DNA of 6,441 bases, from assembly GCA_947483345.1 (NCBI GenBank), contig CANKNL010000174.1:1-6441 (forward strand), given 5' to 3'. Below the pieces are notes generated by a model. The model saw only the letters and a program-made list of their open reading frames with translations. It did no database searches and was not told the DNA's origin. Of the stretch, positions 1-3,711 are shown one piece after another. Every line of letters starts with the position of its first letter. The first letter of the stretch is position 1. The stretch comes from Chitinophagaceae bacterium (GTDB lineage Bacteria > Bacteroidota > Bacteroidia > Chitinophagales > Chitinophagaceae). The translations under genes and the position numbers were made by a program.

Positions 1-271
1 GCAGGTCATCCAGGTTCATGACTATGGCATCTTGCGCAATACCTTTCCAAACGGAGATATCACCGGTTTCCTTCCAGTACAGATAAGCCAGGATGCTTTT
101 AGTACCGGCCCCATCGGCATGCATAATGTTAACAAAAGCATCATCTCCACCCAAAAAATCGGGATAAACTTTGCAGAATGCATGTGGATAAAGCCCCTGG
201 TCAAGGTTTTTAACTGCGGCATGTACTTCTTCCTTTTGGGCCGATACGCCACGTTTTGAATATAAAGACAT
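1..271 (-). CDS. purM: Phosphoribosylformylglycinamidine cyclo-ligase (AIR synthetase), N-terminal part, cut by window edge
   Basis: This is the 5' end of purM. The enzyme closes the imidazole ring of formylglycinamidine ribonucleotide using ATP, giving aminoimidazole ribonucleotide in cytosolic de novo purine synthesis. The reading frame starts at the ATG on 271-269 and stays open for 90 codons to the left edge. The protein begins MSLYSKRGVSAQKEEV, which I recognise as the Bacteroidota form of AIR synthetase. The family's nucleotide-binding motif DGAGTK is at residues 53-58, and MNLDDL at 85-90 corresponds to the N-D-L segment of canonical PurM. The start is chosen because the MSLYSKRG opening is typical of the family and T-rich non-coding sequence lies directly upstream. 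No Shine-Dalgarno sequence is seen. The gene is divergent from ribF, 123 bp away. The rest of the protein lies outside the window, so integrity cannot be judged. Confidence 0.93.
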   Translation of the reverse strand, partial: MSLYSKRGVSAQKEEVHAAVKNLDQGLYPHAFCKVYPDFLGGDDAFVNIMHADGAGTKSILAYLYWKETGDISVWKGIAQDAIVMNLDDL

Positions 272-298
272 TAAAAAGTAAAAATTAAAAAGTAAAAA
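271..298. repeat. Two perfect tandem copies of a 14-bp A-rich unit at the purM start
   Basis: The unit TTAAAAAGTAAAAA occurs at 271-284 and again without a gap at 285-298. Read on the minus strand it is a T-rich leader, and its last base is the A of the purM start codon. It may be simple slippage-prone sequence or part of the untranslated leader. No function can be assigned from sequence alone. Confidence 0.8.
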
Positions 299-354
299 TA
301 AATCTGCTGCAAATTACAAAGCAATTATCCAATATCCATTATAAAATTATCAAT

Positions 355-362
355 TAGATTTG
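355..362 (+). promoter_or_regulatory. Candidate -7 promoter element for ribF
   Basis: TAGATTTG is an exact match to the Bacteroidota -7 consensus TAnnTTTG and lies 32 bp before the ribF start. Transcription would begin near 366-369. I do not see a convincing TTG (-33) box at the usual distance upstream, so the call rests on one element only. Confidence 0.4.
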
Positions 363-365
363 CAC

Positions 366-385
366 CCTGTCTGCCGTCAGGCAGG
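366..385. repeat. Short imperfect palindrome in the ribF leader
   Basis: CCTGTCTGCCGTCAGGCAGG has 8-base arms (366-373 and 378-385) around the 4-base centre CCGT. Seven of eight positions pair and the eighth is a possible G-U wobble. The right arm carries the only AGG near the ribF start, ending 9 bases before the ATG, so a folded leader would cover it. It could be a small dispersed intergenic palindrome or a local mRNA hairpin. Confidence 0.6.
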
Positions 386-394
386 TTCTTACAT

Positions 395-1318
395 ATGCAA
401 ATACACCACGATATAACAAAGCTGCCCAAGTTTACAAATGCCGTTATCACTATTGGCACTTTTGACGGAGTACACTTAGGCCACAAGCAGATCATCGATA
501 GTTTAAAAGAAACTGCTGCTAAAGCCAATGGAGAATCTGTCATCATTACTTTTCACCCACATCCCCGAAAAATTGTTTCCTCAGTAATTACCGGTGTGAG
601 ATTGATAAATACTTTGGATGAACGAATAGAATTACTGGAAAAAACAGGCATCGATCACCTGGTTATTGTTCCCTTTACAGATTATTTTGCCAGTCAAACT
701 GCTGAAGAATATGTTCGGGATTTTATAGTTTCCAAATTCCATCCACATACCATCATTATCGGGTATGACCACCGTTTTGGGAAAGATCGTACAGGTAATT
801 TCAGGCTTCTGGAAAACCTGTCGTTGAAGTATACATATCAACTTAAAGAAATACCCGAACATATACTCAATGCCATTAAAGTAAGCAGTACAACTATTCG
901 AAATGCTATTTTACAGAGTCATATTGAAGAGGCGAATATATTTTTAGGGTATTCATTTTTTTTCGAAGGTGCCGTTTTTCATGGTGATAAAATAGGGCGA
1001 CAAATTGGTTATCCAACAGCTAATTTAAAAAGTACTGACGAAGAAAAGATTACTTTGGGAGATGGCATTTATGCAGTGTATGCAACAGTGGAAGACAAAA
1101 CCTATAAAGGCATGATGAGCATCGGTTTCAGACCAACAATTAATGGAAAACTTAGGGTTACAGAAGTAAATCTATTTGATTTTTCAGAAGACATTTATGG
1201 TAAAACCATCAGGGTATATGTAAAAAAATATTTACGCAGCGAGGTTAAGTTTAACGGACTAGAGGAATTGAAAGTACAATTACATAAAGACAAAGAAGCC
1301 AGTTTGCTTTGTTTGTAG
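395..1318 (+). CDS. ribF: Bifunctional riboflavin kinase / FMN adenylyltransferase (FAD synthetase)
   Basis: RibF phosphorylates riboflavin to FMN and then adenylylates FMN to FAD in the cytosol, supplying flavin cofactors. The 307-residue length is normal for the family (about 310). The N-terminal adenylyltransferase domain (about 1-185) shows GTFDGVHLGH at 21-30 with the HxGH nucleotidyl-transfer motif, FHPHP at 53-57, GYDHRFGKDRTG at 123-134 and KVSSTTIR at 162-169. The C-terminal kinase domain (about 188-307) shows GDKIGRQIGYPTAN at 197-210, including the PTAN metal/ATP motif, then SIGFRPT at 242-248 and EVNLFDF at 257-263, whose Glu257 matches the catalytic glutamate. All key motifs are present, so both activities are expected. 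The ATG at 395 fits the usual short lead before GTFDG. The gene is divergent from purM and convergent with holA. No FMN riboswitch is visible upstream. An 8-base T run falls exactly at the domain junction. Confidence 0.98.
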   Translation: MQIHHDITKLPKFTNAVITIGTFDGVHLGHKQIIDSLKETAAKANGESVIITFHPHPRKIVSSVITGVRLINTLDERIELLEKTGIDHLVIVPFTDYFASQTAEEYVRDFIVSKFHPHTIIIGYDHRFGKDRTGNFRLLENLSLKYTYQLKEIPEHILNAIKVSSTTIRNAILQSHIEEANIFLGYSFFFEGAVFHGDKIGRQIGYPTANLKSTDEEKITLGDGIYAVYATVEDKTYKGMMSIGFRPTINGKLRVTEVNLFDFSEDIYGKTIRVYVKKYLRSEVKFNGLEELKVQLHKDKEASLLCL

Positions 1319-1326
1319 AAACAGGC

Positions 1327-1361
1327 CTTGTGGCGTGTTCAAAATTCGCCACAGGCGAATT
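1327..1361 (-). terminator. Probable holA terminator with two overlapping hairpins between convergent genes
   Basis: Hairpin A pairs 1327-1335 with 1347-1355 (nine pairs including one G-U, 11-base loop). Hairpin B pairs AATTCGCC at 1343-1350 with GGCGAATT at 1354-1361 (eight perfect pairs, 3-base loop). They share 1347-1350 and part of the right arm, so only one can form at a time. On the minus strand hairpin B begins one base after the holA stop and its 3' arm runs into a short TTTT, which suits a terminator for holA. On the plus strand there is no T run, so termination of ribF here is less certain. Confidence 0.6.
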
Positions 1362-1362
1362 C

Positions 1363-2361
1363 CTACACAACCATCTTTACCAGCATCTCTTTCATTAATG
1401 ACGCATCAGACGTGCCATTATTTCCAATACCAATGCCTTTTAGGTTGTAATGATGGAGCAATAATAAAATGCGTTCTATGCCTTCATAACCATAATTATT
1501 TATGGTGTCCAAAGCGTTTTTTACGGCATTGCCATTAAAATAAAAATGCGGCTTAAGTGCCGTTTCGCTTCTGTCAGGCATGCCAAAAACGGTATACACT
1601 TTACTGAAACTGGCGTATAATGCCGGTAACACCATTTGAATAGGCCCTGCTTTTGGGTTACCCTCAAAATACTGAATAATTTTTATGGCTTTGGCCAGGT
1701 CTTTTTTGGCAATGGCGGCTTGCAATTCAAAAACATTATATTCTTTACTGATGCCGATATATTTTTCAATATCGTCTTCGGTAATGTCTTTTTTACCCTT
1801 TAAATTTAAAGCCAGTTTTTCAATTTCATTTACAATTCGGTTTAAATCGTTGCCAATATGCTCGTCCAAAAGACTGATGGCTTTGGTATTAATTTTATAT
1901 CCCTGAGCCTTTACATAGGCACTGATCCATTCCTGCAACTTATAATCCTTTACTTTGTCAGATGTAAAAATCTCTGCCGATTTTTTAAGCAGCTTATAAA
2001 GCTTTCCTCTTTTATCCAGTGTTTTTGTTTTATGGCCAACTACAAAAATGGTTGAGTTTAAGGGGTTTTCGACATAACTTTCAAGCTTGTCAATATCTTT
2101 CATCTGCTGTGCCTCTTTTAACAAAACCACCTGCCGTTCTGCAAACATCGGATACCGCCTGCAGGCATTAATTACAGCAGCCCATTCAGCATCTTTTCCA
2201 TAGAATACAGTTAAATTAAAGCCCGCTTCTGCCTCATTCAATATGTGATGTTCTGCATAATCCATCACCTTGTCAATATAATAATCCTCTTCACCCTCCA
2301 GCCAATAAATATTTTTAAAATTCTTATTGCGCCAATCACTAATAATTTTTTCTGCACTCAT
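1363..2361 (-). CDS. holA: DNA polymerase III, delta subunit (clamp loader)
   Basis: HolA is the clamp-loader subunit that opens the beta sliding clamp so it can be loaded onto primed DNA. It works with delta-prime and gamma/tau in the replisome. The 332 residues are close to the E. coli delta length (343). The start reads MSAEKIISDW followed by YWLEGEEDYYID at 19-30, where delta proteins carry a degenerate Walker-like region. RRYPMFAERQVVLL at 68-81 aligns with the E. coli segment that contacts the clamp, and Met72-Phe73 would be the hydrophobic plug. GNDLNRIVNEIEKL at 170-183 and ITEDDIEKYIG at 193-203 are the recognisable delta helices. About 214-332 is the C-terminal collar domain for oligomerisation. 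The ATG at 2361-2359 gives the normal N-terminus. The gene is convergent with ribF (44 bp) and divergent from the next gene. It appears intact and monocistronic. Confidence 0.96.
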   Translation of the reverse strand: MSAEKIISDWRNKNFKNIYWLEGEEDYYIDKVMDYAEHHILNEAEAGFNLTVFYGKDAEWAAVINACRRYPMFAERQVVLLKEAQQMKDIDKLESYVENPLNSTIFVVGHKTKTLDKRGKLYKLLKKSAEIFTSDKVKDYKLQEWISAYVKAQGYKINTKAISLLDEHIGNDLNRIVNEIEKLALNLKGKKDITEDDIEKYIGISKEYNVFELQAAIAKKDLAKAIKIIQYFEGNPKAGPIQMVLPALYASFSKVYTVFGMPDRSETALKPHFYFNGNAVKNALDTINNYGYEGIERILLLLHHYNLKGIGIGNNGTSDASLMKEMLVKMVV

Positions 2362-2365
2362 GGTT

Positions 2366-2373
2366 CAAAGATA
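2366..2373 (-). promoter_or_regulatory. Candidate -7 promoter element for holA, very close to the start codon
   Basis: On the minus strand TATCTTTG matches TAnnTTTG exactly and ends only 4 bases before the holA ATG. If used, transcription would start around 2359-2362, giving an mRNA with essentially no leader. No clear TTG box is found at the expected upstream distance, so this could be a chance match. Confidence 0.35.
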
Positions 2374-2533
2374 CTACTTCGGTCATCATTTTTTATTTGG
2401 TATAACTTCATCATCAGTAAATATTTTGGCCTTGTTTTTATTAAATAAATACCTTGAGTTTGACTGTACGGCCCCAAAAAAGCTTTTAACACAGCAATAA
2501 CGCAGTAAATTCTACTTAATTTTATGCGAATAT

Positions 2534-2541
2534 TACCTTTG
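2534..2541 (+). promoter_or_regulatory. Candidate -7 promoter element for the coiled-coil membrane gene
   Basis: TACCTTTG matches TAnnTTTG exactly, 99 bases before the start at 2641. The transcript would begin near 2545-2548, leaving a leader of about 95 nt that contains a short upstream reading frame. A -33 TTG box is not evident. Confidence 0.4.
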
Positions 2542-2617
2542 ACATAATAATAGCAAAAAGGCTTTCGTTTATAAAGGAACATCGGAAAAATTGATTCCAC
2601 TTTTTGTCTGTTACAAA

Positions 2618-2641
2618 ATGATCAAGAAAAACCCCAAATAA
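2618..2641 (+). promoter_or_regulatory. Possible 7-codon upstream ORF overlapping the next start codon (TAATG)
   Basis: ATG at 2618 opens a frame reading MIKKNPK and stops at TAA on 2639-2641. The final A of this stop is the first base of the ATG of the coiled-coil gene, so stop and start share one base. Such an overlap is the classic arrangement for translational coupling by re-initiation. The mini-ORF is one frame off the main gene, so it is not an N-terminal extension. Seven codons can arise by chance, so translation is unproven. Confidence 0.35.
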
Positions 2642-3645
2642 TGAGTTTCGAAAACTATCCCAGTGCTGAAAAATCTTCAGAATCAGTGGTTCGGCAACCG
2701 CAACATAAATGGCGCAATTATTTAACCGCTTTTCTGGTAATGGCTTTACTGGCCACCTGGGCCTATATTATCTGGGATAAAAGCAAAACCAAGGAAACCA
2801 TTCAGCAAAAAGACCTCGTTATTACAAACACTTCATCTCAAAGAGATCAATTACAAAATGAATTGGAAGATGCAACCCGGCTTTACGATATGATTAAAAC
2901 CAGCAGTGCCAATATGGTGCACAGTAAGGACAGTACCATTTCTAAAAGAGACCGTGAGATCGCTGCAAAAAGAAATAAAATTCAGGAACTATTGTCAAAA
3001 GTTGGAGCAACCCAAGAAGAACTGGCACAAGCCAAAGGTTTAATTGCCTCATTAAACGGAGATATACAGGGATATAGAACCCAGGTTGAAAAACTTGAGG
3101 AAGAAAAAATGGTGATCACAAAAGAGAAGAATATGGTTATTCAGCAAAGAGATAATGTACAAAATAAATATGACTCTGCCAATAATGTGATTAAACAAAA
3201 AGAAGAAGTAATTGATGTGGCAACTACCCTGCATGCCTCTAATTTTTCCATATTGGGAATTCGTGAAAAAGGCAATGGCAAAGAAATGGAAACGACGGTT
3301 GCAAAAAGAGTTGACAAACTTCGTATTACTTTCGATATTGATGAAAACAGGATTGCACAATCAGGATCTAAAAACATCTATGTTTGCATTACTGGCCCCA
3401 ACGGTAAACCATTGACGCTTGAAGCTTTGGGTTCCGGAAGATTTAGTACCCGTATTGGTGAAGAAAAATTTTATACCCAAAAAATTGATATCAATTATAC
3501 CCAGGGACAGCGACAAACATTGAGTATTGACTGGAAACAACAATCAGATTTTGAAACTGGTGATTATAAAATTGAAGTGTATAATAACGGTTTTAAAATT
3601 GGCGAAGGCATTCGCAGTTTAAAGAAAGGTGGATTATTTAGCTAA
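2641..3645 (+). CDS. Single-pass membrane protein with long coiled coil and C-terminal beta-rich domain, function unknown
   Basis: I do not recognise a named family. The 334-residue protein has a polar N-terminal tail (1-26), one hydrophobic helix at about 27-45 (YLTAFLVMALLATWAYIIW), then a charged heptad-like stretch from about 50 to 195 rich in E, K, Q and N with few prolines or glycines, a strong coiled-coil signature. From about 200 to the end the pattern changes to alternating hydrophobic residues with turns, for example KLRITFDID, NIYVCITGPNGKPL and GDYKIEVYNNGFKIGEGI, which suggests a small Ig-like or C2-like beta sandwich. There is no lipobox or cleavable signal peptide, so the helix is probably a membrane anchor with the coiled coil outside or inside; topology is not clear from charge. 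No ATG extends the frame upstream before a stop at 2572-2574. The gene is divergent from holA and convergent with the barrel gene. Generic database labels such as SMC-like would only reflect the coiled coil. Confidence 0.93.
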   Translation: MSFENYPSAEKSSESVVRQPQHKWRNYLTAFLVMALLATWAYIIWDKSKTKETIQQKDLVITNTSSQRDQLQNELEDATRLYDMIKTSSANMVHSKDSTISKRDREIAAKRNKIQELLSKVGATQEELAQAKGLIASLNGDIQGYRTQVEKLEEEKMVITKEKNMVIQQRDNVQNKYDSANNVIKQKEEVIDVATTLHASNFSILGIREKGNGKEMETTVAKRVDKLRITFDIDENRIAQSGSKNIYVCITGPNGKPLTLEALGSGRFSTRIGEEKFYTQKIDINYTQGQRQTLSIDWKQQSDFETGDYKIEVYNNGFKIGEGIRSLKKGGLFS

Positions 3646-3658
3646 ATCATCATTCAAA

Positions 3659-3703
3659 ATTTGATCTTATAATTTAAGAACTTATAAGATTTGAAGATCA
3701 AAT
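3659..3703. terminator. Nested AT-rich inverted repeats between convergent genes, possible bidirectional terminator
   Basis: The core stem pairs ATCTTATAA (3664-3672) with TTATAAGAT (3682-3690), nine perfect pairs around a 9-base loop. An outer repeat pairs ATTTGATC (3659-3666) with GATCAAAT (3696-3703). A third small hairpin can form from ATTTGA (3689-3694) and TCAAAT (3698-3703). The location, 13 bases after one stop codon and 8 bases from the opposing one, suits a shared terminator. The stems are A/T-rich and the T tracts are short, so strength is doubtful. Confidence 0.5.
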
Positions 3704-3711
3704 AATTGCCA

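Larger units (their letters stand above)
2362..2640. other. Divergent intergenic region between holA and the coiled-coil gene
   Basis: This 279-bp AT-rich stretch separates two divergent genes. No reading frame in it looks like a real protein apart from the 7-codon mini-ORF noted separately. It holds a TAnnTTTG element facing each way (2366-2373 minus and 2534-2541 plus). It also has a 10-bp palindrome AAAAGCTTTT at 2478-2487, which is too short and too A/T-rich to be called an operator. No tRNA-like fold or recognisable riboswitch is apparent. Confidence 0.7.

Noticed and set aside
22..259. Open frames on both strands at the left end (76 and 75 codons)
   Set aside because: Both overlap the purM frame, which gives a clear family match starting at 271. 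These are out-of-frame shadows with no recognisable protein.
310..316. Minus-strand TAATTTG as a purM promoter
   Set aside because: It is one base shorter than TAnnTTTG and no TTG lies at a suitable distance, so I did not call it.
272..394. FMN riboswitch controlling ribF
   Set aside because: The gap is only 123 bp and I find none of the conserved GC-rich blocks of the RFN element. The sequence is mostly A/T with one short palindrome.
2539..2575. Sigma70-like TTGACA and TATAAA pair upstream of the coiled-coil gene
   Set aside because: The boxes are about 25 bp apart, far from the usual 17, and the Bacteroidota housekeeping promoter is different. The TTGACA overlaps the better TACCTTTG match.
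2358..2600. 80-codon minus-strand frame upstream of holA
   Set aside because: It spans the intergenic region with no recognisable motif, overlaps the holA start, and its composition looks like random A/T-rich sequence.
3052..3377. Minus-strand frames of 102 and 78 codons within the coiled-coil gene
   Set aside because: They are antisense shadows; the Phe- and Ile-rich translations come from the complement of Lys/Glu/Asn codons.
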